In this document: positions 10,690 to 21,910 of the stretch, in pieces
How positions within the stretch are numbered: position 1 is the stretch's first letter
How the letters are laid out: each line of letters begins with the position of its first letter
Notes under the pieces: generated by a model
Told to the model about the DNA's origin: nothing
Database searches by the model: none
The model's input: only the letters and a program-made list of their open reading frames with translations
Translations under genes and position numbers: made by a program
Assembly (NCBI RefSeq): GCF_004664715.2
Contig: NC_051069.1
Location: forward strand, 72,996,647 to 73,060,646
Source of the DNA: Peromyscus leucopus
Lineage: Eukaryota; Chordata; Mammalia; Rodentia; Cricetidae
Direction: 5' to 3'
DNA length: 64,000 bases

Positions 10690-12570
10690 AAAGAAGCCAG
10701 CAGCGTGAGTAATTGCAAGTGGAAGGTTAGGGTGAGAGTATATTGGATGTAGGACGTAGAAAAGCCATCCTGATCGACCAGAAACCTCTCCCTATTGATT
10801 AGCTTTTTTTGGTGTTGGAAGGTGGTATGTGGGCTGATGGGAGAACAAAGCACCAGACCCTGCATGCAATAGTACTAACCTACCAGTCAAGATGCTGCAA
10901 CAGTGGTGACACTGTTTATTGTGTCAGTCAACTGTTGATTGGATTCGAGGCCTGTGTCACAGGAGAGAATTCATGCCTGGAGCTCTAAACACGGTCAAAG
11001 CACATGGGCTGGGGAAGTCATAGGTCCAAGGGGAAAACTTTTGGTGTTTTACTAAATGGTCATGTTGCCAAATGCTTTTTAAATATCTATGTTTTTATTC
11101 ATAGATGAATGTAACTCAACCTTGGTGGGAGAAGCTTCTCAAATTAGTGGGTGTTGGTTAATGCAGAGATTCAGAACTGTTCTAATGACTGTGAGTGTTC
11201 AGCCATAGGTTGGTACATCTATATGGACTATCCCCCCTCAAGGTTTGGAGAACAGCTCAGAAGAGTGGGTAAAAAGAATGTAAGAGGCAGAGGATGGGTA
11301 AGGGTACCATGAAGTGCTGTCCTCTGGACATTGGCCTAGACTAGGGCAAGATTAAGCTACTTAAAAATCCCGACATGGAGGTGGGAAGGCTTCTTTGTCT
11401 TCCACCCTGGCTGAGGAACTCTTGGTTTAATGGCTGCCACAGGAGGAGAGCCACTTTTCTTTGAGGGGTGGTCTATGGTAGGTTGTCCATGTACCAGTAG
11501 ATAACCGTACACTAACTGGACTCAGTGGATTGTTAGAAGCAGGGGGAAGGGAACTTGAAGTGGGAAGCCAGGTAGAGATTAAGAGAGGAACTGGGGGATA
11601 TGTTAAAGATATATACATCCTTGAAAATGGGAGTAAAGATATACAGCACATGTAGAAATATTGGTAAAATATATTTTATTACTTAAAATAAAAATTTTGG
11701 ACCACTTGGAGCTTGGTGTGTGGTGTGAAGTGAGTATGCTGTCATGGCATAGTCCATTGGAAAGACCATCATTCATCCTCACTGATTTGAAATACCACCC
11801 GTGTGCCACGTCACCCCTTACATATGCTAAGAGCTGTTTCTGAGTTTCCTTTCCTTCCTGTCTGAATATATATTAGCCCATTCCACTTCATTGTAGGTAA
11901 GATTTGATTTCACATGAAAATCAACATGGGCAAAAAGTCAGGCACTGAAATCTAAACTACCTGGGTTTGAACCCAGGATGCATCTTGTGGATTTATGCTC
12001 TCCTACCTGCCTCCCCAGGAAGTGATCATGTCTCTTTGAACTTTGTTTTACTCTTCTGAAAAATGATAAGGACTCTCTCTACCTCCCAGAGAACACACAT
12101 GTCATTGACCACTCTGCTGCACAAAGGTAGGGAAGCACTACCCTTGAGACAGCTCTGAGTGGAAAGGTGTGATGTGTAGGAACAGAGGGCACCTGTCATC
12201 GCAAACAAACCAACAAACACACAAACAGTCCTAATTTTGACCCTATGCTTCCGTTTTCCCACCTATCACTCTGTGTTAATGCCTACTTGCTGGGAGAGGT
12301 GAGCCTAAAACTGTTTTGCCTGTACTGTATGAGCCTTGGCCTGATTTTCGTGTGATGGGGCAAAGGTAGATACACCATATAGAGTTGATGCTAAACTGGG
12401 AATTAACTAAAAAAGCGTTTGAAATTTGTACATTGACTTAGGAAAGCTAAATCTTAACATTTCATAAATATATGTACTTTGCAAATTATGGTACAATGGC
12501 CTCCTGGAGAGGATTATAACGTGCTAATAATTTTTATTATCTGACGCCACCTGGCGTCTTTTGAAAGTTA
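10690..12570. other. No recognisable feature
   Basis: Unique-looking intergenic sequence without a convincing gene or repeat. Confidence 0.45.
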
Positions 12571-12574
12571 CTAC

Positions 12575-12700
12575 AACCTACATTTGTGAGGGTTTTTTTA
12601 TTTGCATGCGAGATAGGTCATGCTATTGGAGTTGGAGCTTGTGATTCTCCTGCCTCAGCTAAAATCACAGCCATGTGCTCACCAGGCCTGGCTTATCCTT
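12575..12700 (-). repeat. Possible decayed B1 (minus strand)
   Basis: Residual matches to the complement of B1: a T run, 'gattctcctgcctcagct', then 'gtgctcaccaggcctggc'. Weak. Confidence 0.4.
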
Positions 12701-13479
12701 GGGGATTTTTAGTGAAAATGAAAAACAATAGCTAATATTTTGTAGGCTTTTTTTCTGTGCTAGTCACATGTAAAAATCTGTTGTGTTTGTTTGCATGTTA
12801 CTGAACTAATTCAATAAATACTTATTGAGAAATGTCCATGTTCCGGTAAATTAGGTAGTATATGATGTTATCATCATGGCATCTATCTTGGTGAGTTTTA
12901 ATGTTCTCCCGTAAGATTCAGTGAGTTAATGTGGACACCCAAGTTCACACAGCCAGAGAACCTTATGCTGGCCCATGAGACAGTTACCTCTCACTGTTTC
13001 TATATAGTAATACTCTACTCTAGATGACTTGTGTAGCCATTTTTACAAGATGGGCTATCCCAGGTAGCAATCTTTTTAATAATCTTTCAGTACAGCTCCA
13101 TTCTTTGGGCTGAAGGGAAGATTGCATTTTATTTCTCTGTTGCCTCTTTGAAAGGTCTTTGGAGGTTGCTCTCGGGGTGGCAATCTTTATTCTTGACATA
13201 TTAACATTGACTTAGACTTTGTGTCACACCGCTTGATGGAAACAATGAGAGCCTTAAGGTGCGTGACTTTATACACTCCCCGTTATAACACTGTCACGTA
13301 ATTTTACACCTGCGTTTATAACCCCACACACAACATAATGTTATCGTAAATTTTACTTCAAACGGCCATCTGTCTCTTACTATTAAGACAGGAAAACAAG
13401 GTGACAGCCACCACATGTACCACCTATCGAGTGCTTTGGGGCCTTCTGCTTTCTTGTATTTCATTTTTTCAGTTATTAT
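12701..13479. other. No recognisable gene; possible MIR trace near 12880-12990
   Basis: Intergenic. The segment around 12940 ('aagttcacacagccagaga') resembles the MIR core, but the match is short. Confidence 0.35.
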
Positions 13480-13494
13480 TATTACCATTAATTT

Positions 13495-13495
<1 letters not shown>

Positions 13496-13538
<43 letters not shown>

Positions 13539-13552
13539 ATGCGTGCATGCGA
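13496..13552. repeat. (TGCG)n microsatellite
   Basis: A run of GTGC/GCGT units with a few GCAT variants, lying in the tail region of a minus-strand B3 SINE. It produces spurious open frames of repeating Cys-Val-Arg-Ala or Ala-Arg-Thr-His on the two strands. Confidence 0.95.
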
Positions 13553-13690
13553 GCCTGAGTGCATGGGGAAGGTACAGGATGACTTAGTGGAGTTGCCTTT
13601 TTCCTTCCACCACGTGGTTGGGCTCCGGGGATCAGATCTTCAGGTTTGCATGCAAGCCCCTTTACCTGGAGAGCCCGCTTGTCAGACCTA
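13553..13690 (-). repeat. B3 SINE body
   Basis: Complement of B3: 'ttgggctccggggatcagat' and 'tgcaagcccctttacctgg', with the microsatellite on its tail side. Confidence 0.6.
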
Positions 13691-13719
13691 TCTTCTTGTG
13701 TTCAGTGTCATTTTCTTTC

Positions 13720-14585
13720 TTTCATTTGTGATCCAGGAATTTGATACCGCTCTCTCTAGTGAAAGTTTTCTTTTTAAAATCTATTTTCAAGGAATTTACC
13801 TTTTGGTTTCACTGTCTTTTCTCTGCTGTCTTCTACTCTAACCTTTGCTAGTTCCTTCCTTCTGTTCCCTCTATGCTTGGTTTTTCTCTTCTTTCCCCTG
13901 GTTTTAAGGCAGGAATTCAAGGGACTGCTCTGAGATTGTTTTTACTTTCAAGTGGACATTTTCAACCATATTTTCCCTTCTCAATATTATTTTTGCTGAG
14001 TTTATGTCCTATGAGTTTAAATATGCTGTGTCTTCACTGTCCTTCAAGACAAAATGCTCTCTAGTTTCAATTTGGATTTCCCTCTTTAGCCGTTCACTAT
14101 TTAGGAGTGTGTTGTTTAATTCCACATACTCATGAGTTTTCCAGAGTTCTTTCGGTTATCAATTTCTAATGTCAGCCCATTGCATTCTGAAGACATGCTT
14201 CGTATTTTCTATTATTGTGTATTAAGGCTTGTTTTGTGGCCTTAACACATAATGTATCTTAGAGATCATCTCTCACAATGCTACATTGTTTTCAAAGAAG
14301 AGTCTCTTCTAAAAGGTCTAGTTGATCTGTAGGTGTCTGTCTTCAAGCCCCCAGTTTCCATGCTGATCTCTTGCCTAATTGTTCTATCCATTATTGAAAG
14401 GAGAGTGCTAGAGGTTCTACTATTGCTAATTTCCTATGTATCTCTCATTTCTGGAAGTATTTGCTTCATGTATTTTGGTGTTCTATTGTTAGGTGCATGA
14501 ATGCTTATGGTTATTTTATTTTCAGATGGAGTGAAAACCCCTCTGTTGTTTTAAAATATCCCTCTTTGTGAGCTGCAACATTCAG
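13720..14585 (-). repeat. Ancient L1 (L1M-type) ORF2 fragment
   Basis: Read on the minus strand this is old L1 ORF2 sequence. On the plus strand, 'gttctatccattattgaaag', 'tttgcttcatgtattttggt' and 'ctattgttaggtgcatgaat' are hallmarks of mammalian-wide L1. It has many stops and is far more diverged than the L1s at 18.9 and 38.1 kb. Confidence 0.8.
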
Positions 14586-14639
14586 TGACGTGGGGTAGTT
14601 TTCTGTCATTGGTCCAGCCATTCTACCTTTCTTATAGTT

Positions 14640-15115
14640 GTCTGCATGATGTAGTTTTATGCTGCTTAATGGCTGGATACATTTGGAGAAATGCATCATT
14701 AGAGATTCCTGCATTCTGTGAACATCATGTGTGCATATACAAACACAGAATGGGTAGGCGAGTCATTTGGTGTGGCCTCAGTGCAATGAAGATGTGTGTG
14801 GCTGGCATGGCACTGTGTTCTGTTTCACATAGGTATAGTCCACAACGATAAAATGTATAACATCCTGCATACACAGTTGTTTATTATCACTATGAAGCAT
14901 TATGTGCTGTATATAATTGTATGTTATACTTTTATCTATAGCTGGCACTCTAGTAGGTTTGTTTACACAGCATCTCCACAAACGTGATTAAAATGTTACG
15001 GTACAGTGTTACAAAGACTAAGACATCATTAAGCAATAGAAAATTCTCACCTCCATTATAATCTTATGGGACCACTGATGTTTCAATAACTATCACTTCA
15101 TTATGTAGCACATGA
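14640..15115. repeat. Ancient interspersed repeat, family not assigned
   Basis: The start ('ttttatgctgcttaatgg ... gagaaatgcatcattag') and end ('tataatcttatgggaccac') match a repeat I recall from several mammalian genomes, so it predates rodents. I cannot name the family with confidence. Confidence 0.5.
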
Positions 15116-15121
15116 CTATGT

Positions 15122-15292
15122 ATTTTCCTTTTTATTTTTGATGTTGTTTTATGTATATAGTTGTGTATCTGCCTGTGCATATGCACATGTGTGCCAGTTC
15201 CAGAGGGTGCAAGAGGGCACCCGGCTCCCTGGAGCTGCAGGTGGTTTGTGAGCTGCCCATTGTGGGTGCTGGGAACCAAATTTCTGCTTTAG
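15122..15292 (-). repeat. B3 SINE
   Basis: Complement of B3: T-rich tail, 'gtgtgccagttccagagggt', 'ggagctgcaggtggtttgtg', 'gtgggtgctgggaaccaaat'. Confidence 0.8.
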
Positions 15293-15621
15293 TCTTTTAT
15301 TCTCTTTCATTTCCTGTTGAAATGATCATGGTTTGATTTTTTTCCCATTACATTAATATAAATAATCACATGAACTGATTTAAAATGTTAACCAAACTTT
15401 GCATTTTCATGATTATGCTTATTTGGTCATAAAATTACATTTATGTATTGCTTTATTATATTCCCTAGACTTTTGTCAAAGAACTTTATATCTATATTTA
15501 TGGGAAAATGTCTTAGTTTTTCTTTTTGTAATGTGTTACACGATTTTAATATCTGAGTAATTCTGTCATCATAGAATGAGTCAGCAAATGTTATTATGCA
15601 TTTAATATCTTTGTTTTTATA

Positions 15622-15755
15622 AAAGTGTTTTTCTAGGTAGCCTGGGTTAGCCTTGAACTCATCAAATAGCCCCAAACATCTTTCAACTCATGATCCTCCT
15701 GCTTCCATGTCCTGAGTACTAAAACCATAGGTGTGTGCCACTACTCCTGGACCAC
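15622..15755 (-). repeat. B1/B4-type SINE
   Basis: Complement of the B1 core: 'tagcctgggttagccttgaa', 'catgatcctcctgcttcc', 'gtgtgtgccactactcc'. Diverged. Confidence 0.7.
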
Positions 15756-16084
15756 TTGGAATTTTTGAAAGTAGAATTGGCACTGTTTCCTCCCCAAAAT
15801 TTTGTCAGAATTTACTTATGAAGCCTTCTGACCTTAAAGGGCTTTAAAAAATTGTTGTGACTTGTAAAGGATGGGTTTAGTTTACTCAGTAGATACAAGA
15901 CTATTCATTTCACCTTCTTCCTCTAAACAAAGCTCCTTATGATGCTCTTTGTTTTTGTGAGCTGACCGCTCGGTTTGTTCAACTTTTCCGCAGTAGTTTG
16001 TATTCCATAGTCAACCATAACTATGGTGTGTATATAAACTATATATGCTTAATTGCTCCTTTTTATGTTACCTTTTTAAAAGAG

Positions 16085-16285
16085 AAGTTGTAGGGCTAGA
16101 AGAATAGCTTGGCTGTCAATCATGAGTACTGCTTCTGCACAGGACCTTGGTTTGGTTCCTACCACCTACATCAGATGGCTCACAGATGTTTATAACTTTC
16201 AGAGGATCTATGTCAACTCTTGACTCCTTGGCCATCTGTGCTATCATCTAAACACAGGCACACAGATAAACACCTTTAAGTAGAT
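16085..16285 (+). repeat. B2/B3-family SINE
   Basis: It begins 'gggctagaagaatagcttgg' (A box region), continues 'gaccttggtttggttcct' (B box), then 'agatggctcacagatg', and ends with an ACACAGATAAACACC tail. Confidence 0.7.
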
Positions 16286-16289
16286 GTCA

Positions 16290-16780
16290 GGGATTCAAAT
16301 TTGTGAGGTTACCATGTCTTTATAAAAGGATATCGAGCAGCCCACTGGTGACAAGGTTTCAGTCCATGTTACAGTGTCAGAGGAAGGAATTTCATTGTGG
16401 GTTGTACAGCTGAACAACAGATAAAGGACTTGGTTTGCACTGATAAATGATGTTTGATGCAAACCAAACCCCAAACAAAAGCACAATCCAGTGACACATC
16501 CAAAGTTTACTTTTCACTCCTGGTCCATGCCAGACAAGGGAGACTGCATAAAGCATCGGACCAGGAGCATGCCTTTTGGATGCTGTAGTCTTTGAGATAT
16601 TATTACTTGATGAGGCAGAGGAAGAGAACTCAGAGAATTGGCCCCCAGCTCTTACATTTCTTATCCAGGAGTAACTGTATACACTTATGTTTATATCCAT
16701 TGGTAAAGCAAATCTCATTGCCATAATTGATGCCAGTTGATTGAGAAAATACAATCTGCTCGAGTTCTTAAGCGCAGGGG
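16290..16780. other. No recognisable feature
   Basis: A 153-codon minus-strand open frame crosses this stretch, but it has no family motif and no neighbouring exon signals. I regard it as chance. Confidence 0.45.
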
Positions 16781-16784
16781 AGAA

Positions 16785-16860
16785 GGGCTGGTGATACAGC
16801 TCAGTGGTAGTATACTTGCCCAGTATGTGTAAGGGCCTTGGTTCAGTTCCCAAAGGTGTG
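16785..16860 (+). repeat. ID SINE
   Basis: 'ggctggtgatacagctcagt' followed by 'ttgcccagtatgtgtaaggg' and 'cttggttcagttccca' is the BC1/tRNA-Ala-derived ID head. The tail is short. Confidence 0.75.
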
Positions 16861-16864
16861 AAGA

Positions 16865-17720
16865 ATAAAAGATGGAGGGAATGGAACTGTTTCTATTGTT
16901 AGTGCTTCTGCCACATGGAGCATGCATATTGTATGTGTGTATGTATCTAATGTGAAGTATAGGTTGGGGACCACTATTCACCTTTGTCTGTGGAGAAGTT
17001 GTCAGCAGTCACTAATGGTGACCAGGGTTTACTGGGCCCCGTGCTCTTTCCTCCTTTGCTACGCTGGTCCCCACCAGGTCTTCCTCACCCCCACAAGCAC
17101 TCTAGTTCAAATGAAGTCAGTGGGTAGGAGGTAAAAAGATGTTGATTTTAAAGTTGACATTGCTGGATGTAGTAATCTTGGTTGGCAGTTATTCTCAAAC
17201 ATGTCATTTGGTTTCAATATTAATGATTGTGTAAACATCAATTTTAATTAATATTTCATGGATCTGGCAGTATTCACACATTGTCGTTGAAATTAAAACA
17301 GTCTCCACGACCATGGCATGTCTTTTTAAAAAATTAACATGTTTCTTTGAAACAATGATCATACACCTAGGCAGAAACTACTATTTGGATATGAGCCCCC
17401 CACCCCCATCTCCCTGCTTAAATCTTCCTGACAGGCTAAGTGCCAACTGCAGAAAATGCCACTTTGAAGGACACCATCTCTACAATGAATGCACTTATGG
17501 TTTCTGTCTGAGCAGGATGAGTCAGGCGCCTGGGAGGCTGACCACTATCCATCCTGAAGCCCCATAGAACATAAAAATGCCTCAGAGACTCTGATCTGCC
17601 ACCTCTGCTTCCAGAGTGCTGGAACCAAGTGCATGTACCACCATGCCTGGCTGGACCAATTTTGAGAATGAAAAAGAGAAAGAATAACAAAACAAAATAA
17701 AATAAAAAAAATCAGAAAAG
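16865..17720. other. No gene; minus-strand B1 trace at about 17585-17660
   Basis: About 17585-17660 ('tctgatctgccacctctgct', then 'ccaccatgcctggct') is the complement of a B1 end. The rest is unassigned. Confidence 0.45.
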
Positions 17721-17721
17721 T

Positions 17722-17900
17722 GCCGGGCAGTGGTGGCGCACGCCTTTAATCCCAGCACTCGGGAAGCAGAGCCAGGCGGATCTCTGTGAGTTCGAGGCCA
17801 GCCTGGGCTAGAGAGCAAGATCCAGGACAGGCACCAAAACTACACAGAGAAACTCTGTCTCCAAAAACAAAAAACAAAAAAAAAAACAAAACAAAAAACT
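17722..17900 (+). repeat. B1 SINE
   Basis: Near-consensus B1: 'gccgggcagtggtggcgcac', 'gtgagttcgaggccagcct', ending 'cagagaaactctgtctcc' with an AAAC-rich tail. Confidence 0.9.
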
Positions 17901-18371
17901 TACCTGGCAGGGGAGATACCATGATCACGAAGGTGGTTTTCCCAGGGCGAGGCTTATCCATTGCACTCCAGATGTGCTGACCTCTGCGATTTCCCCAAAT
18001 GCGGGAAACTCGACTGCATGATTTGTGGTAGTGGGGGACTGCGTTCACGCTCTCCCCTGTAAAAAAAAAAATGCACAGAGATTTCTGAGATATGGGAAGG
18101 GTGTGGTAGCAGGAGCTCCTATGTATGGGGTGGGGTAGGTGGCTCAGATGCATGGATTGGCTTAGAATTACATTGGCAAAGACAGTGCCTGGTACAAGCA
18201 GTGCTCTCAATGCACACATTGAACAGCAGACTCAGGTAACTAAAATGATAAAGATCAAAATAAAAAAGCAGACACCACCCACAAAAGCAACAAAGAATTA
18301 TCAGGACCTAGATAAATTCTCCTAAGAGGCTTCGCTGATATTGTTCACTCACTCTACTTTATTAATTTACT

Positions 18372-18505
18372 CTTCAGGGTCTCACTGTGTAGCCCAGGCT
18401 GGCTTTAAACTTGTGTTCCTCCCACTGTGGCCTCTCAAACAGCTGGAGTTGTTGGTGAGGTGCATGCCACAGTGAGGTGCATGGCACAAGCTTTGCTTGG
18501 CTGTT
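18372..18505 (-). repeat. B1 SINE fragment
   Basis: Complement of B1: 'agggtctcactgtgtagccc', 'aggctggctttaaacttgtg'. Downstream, 'ggtgaggtgcatg(c/g)ca' occurs twice, a small local duplication. Confidence 0.75.
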
Positions 18506-18729
18506 GTTATTGGTGGGTAGCTTATTACTTCTCAAGACAGAATACCCAATTAGACATTATTTACGTTGAGTGAGAATTTGCTTTTTCCTGTTTATTTTGT
18601 CAATTTGAAAGCTGTCCTTGCTGAATCTTTGTTGGTGGTTATTTGCTTTCAGGGCTTGAAACACACCATTCAATGCTTTTGTGGCTTTAAGATTGCTGGT
18701 CGGAGGTCTGATGTGATTCTGCCTTTGGA

Positions 18730-18855
18730 AGTAAGTTGGTGTATTTCTCTGTGTAGTCGGACTTTTTCTGTCCCAGCAGCCACTCCATATAACCGACACT
18801 TAATATTAATTATAAATGTTTGGTCAATAGCTCAGGCTGGTTACTAGCTAACTCT
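18730..18855 (-). repeat. LTR fragment interrupted by L1
   Basis: 'aatagctcaggctggttact' and 'agctaactctt' match the minus-strand LTR block at 23840-23900 ('attgctcaggcttacaac', 'aactagctcttac'). The L1 that follows starts in the middle of this LTR sequence. Confidence 0.6.
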
Positions 18856-21684
18856 TTTATATATATATAATTTTACAATACCATTCAGTTCTACATATCG
18901 GCCATGGGTTCCCCTATTCTCCCCCCTCCCACTCCCTCTTCAATTTCTTTCTTTAGAGATTTAAAGTTCTTATCAAAAAGGTCCTTCACTTGTTTAGTTA
19001 GTGTTATCCCAAGGTATTTTATATTATTTGTGGCTATTGTAAAGGGTGATGTTTCTCTGACTTCTTTCTCAGCCCTTTTATCATTTGTATATAGGAGGGC
19101 TACTGATTTTTTGAGTTGATCTTGTATCCTGCCACTTTACTGAAGGAGTTTATCAGCTGTAGGAGTTCCCTGGTAGAGTTTTTGGGGTCACTTATGTATA
19201 CTGTCATATCATCTGCAAATAGTGAAAGTTTGACTTCTTCCTTGCCAATTTGTATCCCTTTGATCTCCTTTTGTTGTCTTATTGCTCTAGCTAGAACTTC
19301 TAGTACTATATTGAATAAATATGGGGAGAGTGGACAGCCTTGTCTTGTTCCTGAATTTAGTGGTATCGCTTTGAGTTTCTCTGCATTTAATTTGATGTTT
19401 GCTGTTGGCTTGCTATAAATTGCTTTTATTATGTTTAGAAATGTTCCTTGTATTCCTGATTTTTCTAAGACCTTTATCATGAAGGGGTGTTGGATTTTGT
19501 CAAAGGCTTTTTCAGCATCTAAGGAGATGATCATGTGGTTTTTTTTCTTTCAGTTTGTTTATATGGTGTATTACATTGACTGATTTTCATATGTTGAACC
19601 ATCCTTGCATCCCTGGGATGAATCCTACTTGGTCATGATGGATGATTGTTTTGATGTATTCTTGGATTCGGTTTGCCAATATTTTGTTGAGTATTTTTGC
19701 ATCAATGTTCATGAGGGAGATTGGTCCGTAGTTCTCTTTCTTTGTTGCATCTTTGTGTGGTTTGGGTATCAGGGTAATTGTAGCCTCATAAAAAGATTTT
19801 GGTAGTGTTCCTTCTGTTTCTATTGTGTGGAACACTTTGAAGAGGATTGTTATTAGTTCTTCTTTGAAAGTCTGGTAGAATTCTGCACTGAAACCATCTG
19901 GTCCTGGGCTTTTTTTGGTTGGGAGACTTTTGATGACTGTTTCTATTTCTTTAGGGGTTATTGGTCTATTTAAATGGTTTATCTGGTCTTGATTTAATTT
20001 TGGTATGTGGTATTTATCCAGAAAATTGTCCATTTCTTCCTGGTTTTCCATTTTTGTGGAGTACAGGTTTTTGAAGTATGACCTGATGATTCTCTGGATT
20101 TCCTCGTTGTCTGTTGTTATGTCTCCCTTTTCATTTCTGATTTTGTGAATTTGGGTGCTCTCTCTTTGCCTTTTGGTTAATTTGGCTAGGGGTTTGTCTA
20201 TCTTGTTGATTTTTTCAAAGAACCAACTCTTTGTTTCATTGATTTTTTTGTATTGTTCTCTTGTTTTCTATTTCGTTGTTTTCAGCCCTCAATTTGATTA
20301 TTTCCTGGCATCTATTTCTCCTGGGTGAGTTTGTTTCTTTTTGTTCTAGAGCTTTCAGTTGTGCTGTTAATTCATTGGAATGGGATTGCTCCATCTTCTT
20401 TATGTGTGCATTTAGAGCTATGAATTTTCCTCTTAGCACTGCTTTCATAGTGTCCCATAAGTTTGGGTATGTTGTACTTTCATTTTCATTGAATTCTAGG
20501 AACTCTTTAATTTCTTTCTTTATTTCTTCCTTGACCCATTGATGTTTCAGGTGGGCATTATTCAGTTTCCATGAGTTTGTGGGTTTTCTATAATTTTTGT
20601 TGTTGTTGAGGTCTAACTTTAATGCATGGTGGTCTGATAAGATACAGGAGGTTATTCCAATTTTTTTGTATCTGTTGAGATTTGTTTTGTGTCCAAGCAT
20701 GTGGTCAATTTTTGAGAAGGTTCCATGGGGTGCTGAGAAGAAGGTATATTCTTTTGTGTTAGGATGGAATATTCTGTAGATATCTATTAGGTCCATTTGA
20801 GTCATAACATCTGTTAGGTCCTTTATTTCTTTGTTAAGTTTCAGTCTGGTAGATCTATCTTTTGGTGAGAGTGGTGTGTTAAAATCTCCCACTACTAATG
20901 TGTGGGGTTTGATGTGCATTTTAAACTTTAGTAGTGTTTCTTTTATGAATGTGGGTGCTTTTGTATTTGGAGCATAAATGTTTAGAATCGAGACTTCATC
21001 TTGGTGGATTTTTCCCGTGATAAATATGTAATGTCCATCCTGGTCTCTTTTGATTGATTTTAATTTGAAGTCTATTTTATTAGATATTAGGATAGCTACA
21101 CCAGCTTGTTTCTTAGGTCCATTTGCTTGGAAAGCCTTTTCCCAGCCCTTTACTCGGAGGTAGTGTCTGTCTTTGAAGTTAAGGTGTGTTTCTTGAATGC
21201 AGCAGATGGATGGGTCCTGTTTTCTTATCCATTCTGTTAGCCTGTGTCTTTTTATAGGTGAGTTGAGACCATTGATATTGATGGATATTAATGACCAGTG
21301 ATTGTTAATTCCTGTTATTTTTTGTGGTTGTGTTGTGTTGTCCTTCTGTGGTGTATGTTGGTGTGGTATTATCTATTGCTTGATTTTTCATGGATGTGTT
21401 TAGCTTCTTTGGGTTGGATTTTCCCTTCTAGTGCTTTCTGTAGGGCTGGGTTTGTGGACAGGTATTGATTAAATCTGGCTTTATCCTGGAATATTTTGTT
21501 TACTCCGCCTATGGTGATTGAGAGTTTTGCTGGGTATAATAGTCTGGGTTGGCATCCGTGGTCTCTTAGTGTCTGCATGGGATTTGTCCATGATCTTCTA
21601 GCTTTCATAGTCTCTGTTGAGTAGTCTGGTGTTATTCTGATGGGTTTGCCTTTATATGTTACTTGGTCTTTTTCCTTTGCGGCT
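18856..21684 (-). mobile_element. L1 retrotransposon, internally deleted and 5'-truncated
   Basis: Read on the minus strand: the ORF1 C-terminal region (about 21369-21608), then ORF2 endonuclease (fragment 20236-20919), reverse transcriptase front (19587-20051, with [10 protein letters not shown]) and the catalytic loop (19100-19534, LFADDM, an intact YxDD-type motif). It then jumps directly to the L1 3' UTR at about 18935. Compared with the complete L1 at 38095-44456, the segment equal to about 38190-40480 is missing, so roughly 2.3 kb including the ORF2 C-terminus is deleted. Several frameshifts separate the fragments, so it is not functional. At about 21684 the L1 match stops inside ORF1 and a GC-rich minisatellite begins. 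Confidence 0.93.
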
Positions 21685-21910
21685 CTGTCTACCTCTGTGG
21701 ACCGCCACTGGGCCTGAATGTCTCTGTCGGCTGCCGCTGCCGGGCCCGTCTACCTCTGCGGGCTGCCGCTGGGCCTGTATGTCTCTACCGGTTGCCGCCG
21801 GGCCTGAATGTCCCTGTCGGCTGCCGCCACCGGGCCCGTCTACCTCTGTGGGCCGCTGCCACAGGCCTACCTGTGTCTGCTTGTCTCGGCCACCGGGCCT
21901 GTCTGAATTT
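21685..21910. repeat. GC-rich minisatellite-like tandem repeat
   Basis: Imperfect units built from 'gtctacctctg(t/c)gg', 'ctgccgc', 'cgggccc' and 'gggcctgaatgtc' repeat at least three times (starts near 21688, 21748 and 21838). The stretch is strikingly GC- and CpG-rich against an AT-rich background. It is fused directly to L1 ORF1 on the left and to retrovirus-like gag remnants on the right. The Pro/Gly/Cys-rich open frame across it is a by-product of the repeat. Confidence 0.75.

Noticed and set aside
13401..13841. Open frame with a Cys-Val-Arg-Ala repeat
   Set aside because: Direct translation of the (TGCG)n microsatellite.
16392..16853. 153-codon minus-strand open frame
   Set aside because: No recognisable domain, overlaps an ID SINE, and no exon signals.
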